Positions 1 to 4,963 of a DNA stretch of 5,878 nt are shown here, one piece after another (positions within the stretch are counted from its first letter, which is position 1; each line of letters begins with the position of its first letter). Position numbers and translations under genes: made by a program. Under the pieces are notes generated by a model. The model did no database searches. It saw nothing but the letters and a program-made list of their open reading frames with translations, and was not told the DNA's origin. This DNA comes from Gemmatimonadota bacterium (lineage in GTDB: Bacteria; Gemmatimonadota; Gemmatimonadetes; Palauibacterales; Palauibacteraceae), in assembly GCA_029863105.1 (NCBI GenBank), contig JAOTWC010000101.1, forward strand, positions 1 through 5,878. The letters are read 5' to 3'.

Positions 1-65
1 CTCGCCGGATGTTGAAGGAGTATGTGGAACGGTTCTACGTGCCGGCCTCCGGTTGGAAGGACTGA
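1..65 (+). CDS. C-terminal tail of a probable alpha-glucan (glycogen) phosphorylase, partial
   Basis: The window opens inside a reading frame whose codons from position 3 to the TGA at 63-65 give RRMLKEYVERFYVPASGWKD. The pattern R-M-(L/V)-(K/R)-E-Y-V-E-(R/K)-(F/Y)-Y-x-P-A is typical of the extreme C-terminus of bacterial alpha-glucan phosphorylases of family GT35, which release glucose-1-phosphate from glycogen or maltodextrins in the cytoplasm. Only about 20 residues are visible, so no catalytic or pyridoxal-phosphate residue can be checked and the call rests on this tail alone. No convincing terminator follows the stop codon. Confidence 0.55.
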   Translation, partial: RRMLKEYVERFYVPASGWKD

Positions 66-90
66 CACACCCCCTGCGTCCGCCCGATAG

Positions 91-111
91 TTTGTGCATG
101 GCCGTCACAAA
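91..111. repeat. Short inverted repeat TTTGTG-N9-CACAAA
   Basis: Perfect 6-base arms (91-96 and 106-111) are separated by 9 bases, 25 bases after the preceding stop codon. The right arm is followed by A residues, not T residues, so it does not look like a terminator of the upstream gene. The arms resemble half of a CRP/FNR-type operator, but the spacing is one base longer than the CRP consensus. Its role is unknown. Confidence 0.3.
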
Positions 112-248
112 AAAGATCGCCTGGCGCCGTCCCGACCGGCCCTGGGATTCGGCGCTGATGTCCTCGTTGCCTCTGTAAAGGACCTGCTCACAGTGGTTTG
201 TCAGGCCGCCGACCGCCGTCCTCAGGCATTGTCCTGCCGGAATCACTC

Positions 249-265
249 TTGCACAGTCGGTGCAA
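249..265. repeat. Inverted repeat TTGCAC-N5-GTGCAA upstream of the lipoprotein
   Basis: Perfect 6-base arms (249-254 and 260-265) flank AGTCG, about 60 bases before the lipoprotein start codon. It could be a small operator or a leader hairpin. A 6-base palindrome is short enough to occur by chance in this amount of sequence. Confidence 0.3.
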
Positions 266-316
266 ACCGGACCCTGCGAGCGGACGACCGGCAAGTCCCG
301 GCCCGATCCTGGCACT

Positions 317-323
317 GGGAGGA
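317..323 (+). promoter_or_regulatory. Ribosome binding site GGGAGGA that fixes the lipoprotein start
   Basis: GGGAGGA contains a full GGAGG core and ends 4 bases before the ATG at 328. No upstream in-frame start has a comparable site, and this start puts the signal peptide at the N-terminus. Confidence 0.75.
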
Positions 324-327
324 CTCG

Positions 328-918
328 ATGAACAGAAACGCAGCATCAGGCTGTATCGTCGCATTGGCGCTCGCGCTCGCGGCCTGCGGCGAGGGAAATC
401 AGGCCATGTCGCCGGACGGCGAGGCCATTGCGGTCTTCGACCCTGTGTTTGACGTGACGCTGCCGCCCGACGGAGGCTCTTGTCCCGACGTGTACTACGA
501 AGAAACCGAGTTGCTGGACAATGGTGTCACTTTGACGTGGACATCTGTCCTGGCCGGATTCGACTACACGTTGGGGGCGGACTACGTGGGGACCGTCAAC
601 TGGACAGTGGATCAGGGCAGCGCGGCGTTTGACGGATTTACAGTTCGGAACAACAGTCGGAAGACATGGACCCCGACGGGAAGCAGCGGAGCAGATGTCT
701 TCGGGACGATGACTCCCGGAGCCCCGGGGGACGGAACTGTCGATGTCACGGTCAGCATGGACCCGATGCACGCCACGGCTGATGGCCAGCTCGGAAACGG
801 CCACTTCTGGTTGCTGCTGACCGTTGACGACGGCGCGGGCAACGAGGAGCAGGTCAAGCTGGGTGTAAACTTCCACCTGGAAGATCCCGACGGGGCCGAG
901 ACCAACTGCCCCGCGTAG
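328..918 (+). CDS. Secreted lipoprotein of unknown function (196 aa)
   Basis: The protein starts with Met-Asn-Arg-Asn, followed by a hydrophobic stretch (about residues 9-19) and the lipobox Leu17-Ala18-Ala19-Cys20. This predicts cleavage by signal peptidase II and lipid attachment at Cys20, so it is a membrane-anchored lipoprotein facing the periplasm or exterior. The mature part is acidic and rich in Thr, Val, Gly and Asp with alternating hydrophobic residues, as expected of a beta-sandwich domain. Two other cysteines, one in GGSCPD near the start of the domain and one in ETNCPA at the C-terminus, could form a disulphide clasp. I recognise no family. The ATG at 328 is chosen because of its strong GGGAGGA site and because the signal peptide begins there; the longer in-frame extension to position 94 lacks either. 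It converges with the methyltransferase gene on the other strand. Confidence 0.82.
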   Translation: MNRNAASGCIVALALALAACGEGNQAMSPDGEAIAVFDPVFDVTLPPDGGSCPDVYYEETELLDNGVTLTWTSVLAGFDYTLGADYVGTVNWTVDQGSAAFDGFTVRNNSRKTWTPTGSSGADVFGTMTPGAPGDGTVDVTVSMDPMHATADGQLGNGHFWLLLTVDDGAGNEEQVKLGVNFHLEDPDGAETNCPA

Positions 919-950
919 TCTGACGCGTCCCGGATTTCTGATAGCCGGCA

Positions 951-981
951 TCGGGCTCCTCGGTTCATCCGGGGGGCCCGA
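951..981. terminator. Terminator-like hairpin shared by two convergent genes
   Basis: The arms at 951-961 (TCGGGCTCCTC) and 971-981 (GGGGGGCCCGA) pair over 11 bases with two G-U pairs around a 9-base loop. It lies between the lipoprotein stop (918) and the methyltransferase stop (983-985). The plus-strand side is followed by a mildly T-rich tract (TTCAGTTTC) and the other side by no U-run, so it would work better for the lipoprotein transcript. Confidence 0.55.
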
Positions 982-982
982 T

Positions 983-1798
983 TCAGTTTCCGCCACCTTC
1001 GGCTGCCGTCTTCTCCAGCCGCGCCTTCATTCGCCGCGCATAGTGGATGATGCGGTACGCCGTGGCCTCGAACAGGCGGAGTTCGGTCTCATCCAGATCG
1101 GAGCGCTGGAAAGCGCGTCGGTAGCTGCGCATCTTCATCGTCGGTGAAACGTTGCGGAACATCCCGATCGTATGCATGGCTTCCTGCCAGACCGTGAAGA
1201 AGCTCTCCATCTGCCCGGCCGTGGCAGGCGGTCCCTGGTCCCGAGGTTTGCCCGACAGATTCCGATCGTCGAGCCCGCCCATCCGGTGCGCGGCCTGCCG
1301 AAACTCGTAAGCGATCAGCAGGGCGGCGTGACCCAGGTTCAGCGACGGATGGTCGGGGTTGGTCGGGATACACATCGCCTCGTCCGCCCGATCGATGATC
1401 GTGTTCGGCAAACCGAAGTCCTCCCGTCCGAACACGATCGCCACGTCCCCTCCTCCCGTTCGGGCGAGTAGCTTCGGGGCCCCTTCGGCGGGCGTGCTCC
1501 ATTCCTGGCGACTCGTGCGCCGTCGGGCCGTAGCCGCGGCGACCCGGACGCAGTCCGAGACGGCATGATCAAAGTCATCGAAGATCTCGATTCGCTCGAC
1601 GATGTCCTCTGTGTCGTGGGCAATGCCGTCGATCCGCACCTCATCGAACTCCAGGGGGCGCACGAGTCGAAGCCGCGAGAGTTCCATGTTCTTCATCGCC
1701 CTGACGACGAGGGCGATGTTGACCAGATCCTGCGGCTCGTGCAGAACGAACACGATTCGCTCCAGCGCGGCGCGTCCGTCTCCCGCTTCGGCCGTCAC
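983..1798 (-). CDS. trmJ: TrmJ-type tRNA (cytidine/uridine-2'-O-)-methyltransferase, SPOUT/TrmH family
   Basis: This enzyme should transfer a methyl group from S-adenosylmethionine to the ribose 2'-OH of nucleotide 32 in the tRNA anticodon loop, as E. coli TrmJ does. Counted from the chosen GTG start, the three SPOUT motifs are present: motif 1 with Asn27, Arg33 and Asn37 in NIALVVRAMKNM; motif 2, VFGREDFGL at 122-130; and motif 3, IPTNPDHPSLNLGHAALLIA at 144-163, which forms the trefoil-knot cofactor site. The C-terminal tail (about 210-265) with MKMRSYRRAFQRSDLDETELR matches the helical extension typical of TrmJ and not of other TrmH relatives. The length is 271 aa against roughly 245 for E. 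coli TrmJ. The frame stays open to 1975, but that part overlaps the zinc-ribbon gene and has no family-like sequence. The GTG at 1798 lies 7 bases after the upstream stop and has no good Shine-Dalgarno site, suggesting translational coupling. The exact nucleotide substrate is inferred from the family. Confidence 0.85.
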   Translation of the reverse strand: MTAEAGDGRAALERIVFVLHEPQDLVNIALVVRAMKNMELSRLRLVRPLEFDEVRIDGIAHDTEDIVERIEIFDDFDHAVSDCVRVAAATARRRTSRQEWSTPAEGAPKLLARTGGGDVAIVFGREDFGLPNTIIDRADEAMCIPTNPDHPSLNLGHAALLIAYEFRQAAHRMGGLDDRNLSGKPRDQGPPATAGQMESFFTVWQEAMHTIGMFRNVSPTMKMRSYRRAFQRSDLDETELRLFEATAYRIIHYARRMKARLEKTAAEGGGN

Positions 1799-1805
1799 AG
1801 GCGGG

Positions 1806-2063
1806 TCAGTCGTCGCCTCGACCGGCTTCGAACTCCGGCGATCCCTTGAATCCCTTGCCTTTCCTGGGCCGCAGAGCCGGGTAGCCCGTCTCGCCGCACT
1901 CGGGACACTCGACCGTGTACGCGCTGATCGACGCCCCACACACCGAACAACCGACCGCCGACTCGTCTGCCTCATACGGTTCCGGCCTGCCGCACTTCTG
2001 GCAGGTCTGGTCGTGCGGTCCCATGGGGGATCCGCACTTCGGGCACTCTGTCCTCTTGCTCAT
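1806..2063 (-). CDS. Small double zinc-ribbon protein (85 aa)
   Basis: The protein carries four CxxC knuckles: CPKC and CQKC in the first half, CSVC and CPEC in the second. This arrangement predicts two zinc ribbons, each binding one Zn2+ through four cysteines. Such proteins usually bind nucleic acid or partner proteins; no catalytic domain is present. The C-terminal part (about residues 65-85) is basic, then acidic, and probably disordered (RPRKGKGFKG then EFEAGRGDD). The ATG at 2063 precedes the first knuckle by seven residues; the region upstream has only a weak AGG-type ribosome site. It is the first gene of a two-gene minus-strand unit with trmJ, so it may be an accessory RNA-binding factor, but that rests on position only. 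Confidence 0.8.
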   Translation of the reverse strand: MSKRTECPKCGSPMGPHDQTCQKCGRPEPYEADESAVGCSVCGASISAYTVECPECGETGYPALRPRKGKGFKGSPEFEAGRGDD

Positions 2064-2081
2064 GCGGCTAACCTATCCGGA

Positions 2082-2116
2082 CGGCGCCCGCGACAGCCAG
2101 TCCGTCGCTGGCGCCG
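2082..2116. repeat. Imperfect inverted repeat in the divergent promoter region
   Basis: The arms at 2082-2094 (CGGCGCCCGCGAC) and 2104-2116 (GTCGCTGGCGCCG) pair over 13 positions with a single mismatch around a 9-base loop. It sits between the divergent starts of the zinc-ribbon gene (2063) and the membrane protein gene (2179). It could be a dyad operator or a leader hairpin of the minus-strand unit, ending about 18 bases upstream of its ATG. There is no T-tract, and no transcript is expected to end here. Confidence 0.5.
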
Positions 2117-2178
2117 CCAGGCGACGCTCGGTAGCATGCCGCGTGAGGCGCCGGTGTCACACCCCCCCGGAGTTCGAA

Positions 2179-2871
2179 TTGTCCGACCCGCACCCGACTC
2201 AACCACCCGAATACGAGACTCTGGACCGAAAGGTCTGGGTCCTCGGTGGACTCATGGTCGCGTTGGCCATCGCCGCACTCGTCCTCATGCTGCGGGACTT
2301 CACGTCGGAGAGCTACCTGTACCTGGCGTTCTACGCGGTGCCTGCCAATAGCGCGGTGTCGGTGTTCCCGCACGAGCCGGTCGTGATCTGGTACGGTAGC
2401 CAGGGCAGCATCTGGTGGACGGCGGCCGCCGCCACGCTGGGCACGCTCGTCGCAGGCTACCTGGACCATTCCGTGTTTACGCCGGTGATGAACCTCAAGG
2501 GCCTCACCGGCTACAAGGAAAAGGGCTGGTACCAGCGGGCGGCCCGGCTGTTCGGCAAGTATCCGTTCGCGACCCTGCTGATCGCTGGGTTCTCTCCGAT
2601 ACCGTTCTTTCCGTTCAAGTTTCTCAGCTTTTCGGTTCGTTACCCGCTCTACCGCTACCTGGGGGCGCTACTCGCCGGGCGCTTTCCGCGCTACGTGCTG
2701 CTGGCTCTGCTGGGGAGCTTTCTCCAGATACCGGGCTGGGTAGTGTTCGCGTTCTTTGGTGCGGTGATCCTGATCTACGCAGTCAAAGCGGTGCCCGGCG
2801 TGGTCGGGTACCTGCGAGAATCCCGTACCGCCCGCAGGTGGAACCCGGAGAGACCGGACGGGCGTTCTTGA
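2179..2871 (+). CDS. VTT (DedA/SNARE-associated) family integral membrane protein
   Basis: The 230-residue protein has a short polar N-terminus rich in Pro, a first transmembrane helix at about 19-38 (KVWVLGGLMVALAIAALVLM), and a VTT-type core. The core includes a helix around 79-95 ending in GTLVAGYLDH, a re-entrant-looking segment AGFSPIPFFPFKFLSFS at 136-152, an Arg/Tyr-rich stretch (about 154-172), and two C-terminal helices (173-185 and 187-205). DedA/VTT proteins are inner-membrane proteins linked in other bacteria to lipid-carrier flipping and membrane homeostasis; the substrate here is unknown. I chose the TTG at 2179 because GGAG (2169-2172) lies 6 bases before it and no ATG fits; the frame remains open to 1915, but that part is on the opposite strand of the zinc-ribbon gene. 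An ATG at 2254 inside the first helix is a less likely start. A 64-base gap separates it from the radical SAM gene, so co-transcription is possible. Confidence 0.78.
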   Translation: MSDPHPTQPPEYETLDRKVWVLGGLMVALAIAALVLMLRDFTSESYLYLAFYAVPANSAVSVFPHEPVVIWYGSQGSIWWTAAAATLGTLVAGYLDHSVFTPVMNLKGLTGYKEKGWYQRAARLFGKYPFATLLIAGFSPIPFFPFKFLSFSVRYPLYRYLGALLAGRFPRYVLLALLGSFLQIPGWVVFAFFGAVILIYAVKAVPGVVGYLRESRTARRWNPERPDGRS

Positions 2872-2935
2872 TCTGCGGAGTGCCACCGCTCACTATTGAC
2901 TCCCCCGATCTCACCGTCACAGAAAGCGTTTTCGC

Positions 2936-3937
2936 ATGAACGTATCCGGGTCGATGGGTCTCAAGATGTTTGCAAGGGGCCTCCGGAACAGGATGCAGAA
3001 CAGGCCCCTTTCGGTCTCGTTCGAGATCACGCATTCGTGCACGGCCAATTGCTGGCACTGCAACTGGGGCGGGCCGATCAAGGAAACGCGATTGTCGGCG
3101 GACGAGTACGCGGAAATCTGCCGCGAACTGCGTCCCGTCGTGTCTCACGTGTCCGGCGGGGAGCCGCTGGCGCGCGGCGACGTGTACGAGATCGTGGACA
3201 AGATGACGAACGAAGGGGGGTTGCCCTGGATGATCGTCGTCACCAACGCCTCGAACCTGACTCCTGAGCGGTTCTTCAAGCTGAAGGACGCGGGGATGCA
3301 CCAGCTGTCGGTATCCTTGGACTTCCCGGATGAGCGGCACGACGAATTCCGGCGGATCCCCAAGCTGTACGAGCACATGAGCGAGGTACTCCCGGACCTC
3401 GCCCGTCGCACCGGCAAGGACGACATCCTGCTCAATGTCTGCATGACGTCGTGGAACTACAAGGAACTGCCGGCGCTCGCCGAACGCGCCAAGGAGTGGG
3501 GTCTGCCGATCAACTTCTCGGTGTACACGCATCTCAGGGTCCAGGACCGGGATGGTCTGGTAACGGGTGACGACGGCCTCGGCGAGTTGAAGCAGAAGAT
3601 CGAACAGGTCATAGACCTTCAGAAACGCGGCTATCCGATCTACACGTCCCCGCGGGTGATGTGGCGGTATTACAGCTTTCTCACCGAGGGGGGAATCAGC
3701 GGATGCCAGGCTGGCCGGAACTTCCTGGTTATCAACCCTGACGGCCGGTTGACCCCCTGCGCAATGGTAATGGCGTATTTCGACAAGCAGCAGGACATGC
3801 TGGAGAAGTTCACGAAGCAGAACACGTGCGACGCATGCTATATCAGCACGCGCGCCAACACCGAGAAGACGATCCGGGAGTTCATGGAGGATAACGGTCA
3901 GATCTTCCGGCGCATGCTCACACCGTGGCGCAACTAG
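2936..3937 (+). CDS. Radical SAM enzyme with a C-terminal auxiliary-cluster (twitch/SPASM-like) region
   Basis: The protein has 333 residues. The radical SAM signature CTANCWHC (Cys35, Cys39, Cys42) binds the [4Fe-4S] cluster that reductively cleaves S-adenosylmethionine, and SGGEP at 73-77 is the usual methionine-binding GGE motif. Strand-like segments (WMIVVTNAS at 98-106, HQLSVSLDF at 122-130, ILLNVCMTS at 164-172) fit a partial TIM barrel. Four further cysteines, Cys257, Cys275, Cys298 and Cys301, with NPDGRLTPC at 267-275, resemble a twitch or short SPASM region holding one auxiliary cluster, as in PqqE-like and HpnH-like enzymes that modify peptides, cofactors or lipids. The substrate cannot be told. 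The ATG at 2936 has only a weak site (AGAAAG); an ATG at 2954 is an alternative that leaves all motifs intact. TTGACT at 2896-2901 might be a -35 element, but no good -10 follows. The Hcp-like gene starts 21 bases after the stop, pointing to one operon. Confidence 0.85.
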   Translation: MNVSGSMGLKMFARGLRNRMQNRPLSVSFEITHSCTANCWHCNWGGPIKETRLSADEYAEICRELRPVVSHVSGGEPLARGDVYEIVDKMTNEGGLPWMIVVTNASNLTPERFFKLKDAGMHQLSVSLDFPDERHDEFRRIPKLYEHMSEVLPDLARRTGKDDILLNVCMTSWNYKELPALAERAKEWGLPINFSVYTHLRVQDRDGLVTGDDGLGELKQKIEQVIDLQKRGYPIYTSPRVMWRYYSFLTEGGISGCQAGRNFLVINPDGRLTPCAMVMAYFDKQQDMLEKFTKQNTCDACYISTRANTEKTIREFMEDNGQIFRRMLTPWRN

Positions 3938-3944
3938 TATCTAC

Positions 3945-3951
3945 AAGGAGG
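3945..3951 (+). promoter_or_regulatory. Near-perfect ribosome binding site AAGGAGG for the Hcp-like gene
   Basis: AAGGAGG lies 7 bases before the ATG at 3959, the best Shine-Dalgarno match in the window. It suggests that the Hcp-like protein is made at a much higher rate than the radical SAM enzyme encoded just upstream, as expected for a structural product. Confidence 0.8.
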
Positions 3952-3958
3952 CTTAGCC

Positions 3959-4468
3959 ATGCTGAAACGTGTATTCCTGACCGCCGTCGCGGCCGCCTTC
4001 ACGCTGCTGCTCCTGCCGGCGGTGCCCGGCGCAGGCGACGCGCAGGCCCAGATGACCATGAACCTCGCCTCGGCCGGGCGCGGTGGCGGGGTGAGCGCGA
4101 TCATCGAGAGCTACCGACATGGGGTATCTGTCCCGCAGGGCGGTGCGGCGGCACGCACGAGAGGCCAGCGGACGTACGAGCCGTTGACGGTTCGGAAGCG
4201 CGTCGATGCGGCCACGCCCCTTCTGTACCGGGCCCTGGCGCGCAGCGAGAACATTCCGGCCGTGACCATCCGGCTTCCGACGACTCGCGCGGCGGGTGGC
4301 CCGACAATGACGATTACGATGACGGATGCCAGAATCGTGACGATCACCTCAGGGTCTTCGGGTGACGAGCTGCCGATCGAAGAGGTCTCGTTCAACTACG
4401 CGAAGATCAAGTGGACGTACTCGGAGGGTGGAATCGAATTCGAGGACGACTGGCAGGCGAATCGGTAG
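3959..4468 (+). CDS. Hcp-family (type VI tube-like) protein with a Sec signal peptide
   Basis: The 169-residue protein begins with a classical signal peptide: Lys3 and Arg4, a hydrophobic core at about 5-22, and an AQA cleavage site at 28-30. The mature part matches the Hcp tube-protein family: IIESYRHGVSVP at 48-59 corresponds to the family's S-(W/Y)-x-H/W-G-x-S start, YEPLTVRKRVDAATPLLYRA at 73-92 to the F-T-K-x-V-D-x-A-S/T-P-x-L segment, and MTDARIVTITSGSSGDELP at 121-139 plus EEVSFNYAKIKWTY at 141-154 to the C-terminal strands. Cytoplasmic Hcp forms hexameric rings stacked in the type VI tube and normally has no signal peptide. No sheath, VgrG, baseplate or ATPase gene is visible here. 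The mature form should therefore be exported to the periplasm or cell surface. It has no cysteine. A T6SS role is not supported by this window; secreted Hcp-fold proteins of unknown role are the better description. Confidence 0.82.
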   Translation: MLKRVFLTAVAAAFTLLLLPAVPGAGDAQAQMTMNLASAGRGGGVSAIIESYRHGVSVPQGGAAARTRGQRTYEPLTVRKRVDAATPLLYRALARSENIPAVTIRLPTTRAAGGPTMTITMTDARIVTITSGSSGDELPIEEVSFNYAKIKWTYSEGGIEFEDDWQANR

Positions 4469-4493
4469 CGTCCCTCTGAAGGCCCTTCGGTGA

Positions 4494-4522
4494 TTGACCC
4501 CGGCGGGATTGGGGACTAACAT
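4494..4522 (+). promoter_or_regulatory. Sigma70-like promoter for the tRNA cluster
   Basis: TTGACC (4494-4499) and TAACAT (4517-4522) are separated by 17 bases, matching the TTGACA-N17-TATAAT consensus at 5 of 6 and 4 of 6 positions. Transcription would start near 4529, just upstream of the hairpin at 4531-4560 and about 45 bases before the first tRNA-like segment. It is the clearest promoter in the window. Confidence 0.6.
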
Positions 4523-4530
4523 CGAGCATC

Positions 4531-4565
4531 GGGAGTCGGCCCTGCTGAGGGCCGGCTCCCATTTT
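4531..4565 (+). terminator. Intrinsic terminator-like hairpin after the Hcp-like gene
   Basis: The arms GGGAGTCGGCCCT (4531-4543) and AGGGCCGGCTCCC (4548-4560) pair over 13 bases with one G-U pair around a 4-base loop, followed by ATTTT. It should end the radical SAM/Hcp transcript 60-100 bases after the Hcp stop. The T-run is short. It also coincides with the predicted start of the tRNA transcript, so it might instead be a 5' hairpin of that RNA. Confidence 0.7.
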
Positions 4566-4575
4566 CGTCAGAGTT

Positions 4576-4602
4576 GCGGGTGTAGCTCAGCTGGTAGAGC
4601 GC
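4576..4602 (+). pseudogene. Truncated tRNA-Gly(GCC), 5' part only (copy 1)
   Basis: This holds the 5' acceptor strand (GCGGGTG), the complete D-arm and the first base of the anticodon stem, identical to 4868-4894. The sequence then departs from the tRNA, and no CACCCGC acceptor partner occurs before the intact gene, so a tRNA cannot fold from this copy alone. Confidence 0.75.
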
Positions 4603-4721
4603 CCGTCGCGCACCACGGCGGCGGATGTGCCCGGGATGACAGCATGCGCGACCCTTCGACCGCGCAGCGGGCGAAGTACCTTGCCAGGTCGGGATGGTGC
4701 CTTGAGACGGAAGACGGAAAT

Positions 4722-4748
4722 GCGGGTGTAGCTCAGCTGGTAGAGCGC
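4722..4748 (+). pseudogene. Truncated tRNA-Gly(GCC), 5' part only (copy 2)
   Basis: Identical to copy 1 and to the first 27 bases of the intact gene. Its upstream flank (GACGGAAAT) is the same as that of the intact gene, unlike copy 1, which follows the terminator-like hairpin directly. Confidence 0.75.
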
Positions 4749-4867
4749 CCGTCGCGCACCACGGCGGCGGATGTGCCCGGGATGACAGCATGCGCGACCC
4801 TTCGACCGCGCAGCGGGCGAAGTACCTTGCCAAGTCGGGATGGTGCCTTGAGACGGAAGACGGAAAT

Positions 4868-4940
4868 GCGGGTGTAGCTCAGCTGGTAGAGCGCAACCTT
4901 GCCAAGGTTGAGGTCGCCGGTTCGATCCCGGTCACCCGCT
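4868..4940 (+). tRNA. tRNA-Gly(GCC)
   Basis: The cloverleaf is complete: acceptor GCGGGTG/CACCCGC, D-stem GCTC/GAGC, anticodon stem CAACC/GGTTG with loop TTGCCAA (anticodon GCC, reading GGC and GGU), variable loop AGGTC, T-arm GCCGG-TTCGATC-CCGGT, and discriminator T. It is 73 bases long without an encoded CCA. It is the only one of three copies of this 5' part that has a 3' half. Confidence 0.96.
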
Positions 4941-4963
4941 TGGGGCACAGGTAAGACGGACAC

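Larger units (their letters stand above)
66..327. other. Intergenic region upstream of the lipoprotein gene
   Basis: No gene is supported in these 262 bases. The lipoprotein frame happens to stay open back to about position 94, but that stretch encodes an arginine-rich sequence placed ahead of a clear signal peptide, so it is most likely untranslated leader. Two short inverted repeats are present (91-111 and 249-265). I found no good -35/-10 pair and no riboswitch whose full consensus fits. Confidence 0.5.
4576..4867 (+). repeat. Two tandem 146-base units, each beginning with a partial tRNA-Gly
   Basis: Unit 1 (4576-4721) and unit 2 (4722-4867) are identical except for one base (G at 4687, A at 4833). 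Each begins with the same 27 bases that start the intact tRNA-Gly(GCC) at 4868, so the tRNA 5' part occurs three times at an exact 146-base period. The remaining 119 bases of each unit contain a 7-base inverted repeat (GTCGCGC at 4605-4611, GCGCGAC at 4646-4652 in unit 1), a TGCGCG/CGCGCA hairpin, and an 11-base match to the tRNA anticodon region (ACCTTGCCAAG at 4824-4834 in unit 2). The near identity indicates a recent or homogenised duplication. Open frames crossing this region translate tRNA sequence and are not genes. Confidence 0.9.

Noticed and set aside
91..111. CRP/FNR binding site
   Set aside because: The arms resemble TGTG/CACA but the spacing is one base too long and the inner A/T positions do not match.
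94..327. In-frame N-terminal extension of the lipoprotein (start at 94)
   Set aside because: It would bury a clear lipoprotein signal peptide about 78 residues inside the protein, and the ATG at 328 has a strong ribosome binding site.
178..327. Riboswitch-like words (CTCAGGCA, GGTGCAAACCGG, GGCACTGG) recalling glycine or cobalamin riboswitches
   Set aside because: The words are in the wrong order or spacing, and the conserved stems and boxes of either class cannot be completed around them.
346..996. Long minus-strand open frame opposite the lipoprotein
   Set aside because: It is a shadow of the lipoprotein gene: arginine/valine-rich, with no recognisable domain, and it runs through the terminator-like hairpin into the trmJ end.
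1799..1975. Upstream extension of trmJ to an ATG at 1975
   Set aside because: It would overlap the zinc-ribbon gene by about 170 bases and adds an arginine- and serine-rich sequence typical of out-of-frame translation.
2896..2924. Promoter for the radical SAM gene (TTGACT at 2896)
   Set aside because: No acceptable -10 element lies 16-18 bases downstream; the gene may be transcribed from further upstream.
3959..4468. Part of a type VI secretion gene cluster
   Set aside because: None of the neighbouring genes is a T6SS component and the protein has a signal peptide; only the Hcp fold itself is supported.
4576..4867. CRISPR-like array
   Set aside because: The 146-base units are near-identical over their whole length, so there are no unique spacers, and the repeated part is a tRNA fragment.
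4494..4877. Open reading frames of about 100-130 codons across the tandem units and tRNAs, on both strands
   Set aside because: They translate tRNA and repeat sequence (for example GVAQLVER and GDRGRTGDL, common false translations of tRNA genes) and have no ribosome binding sites.
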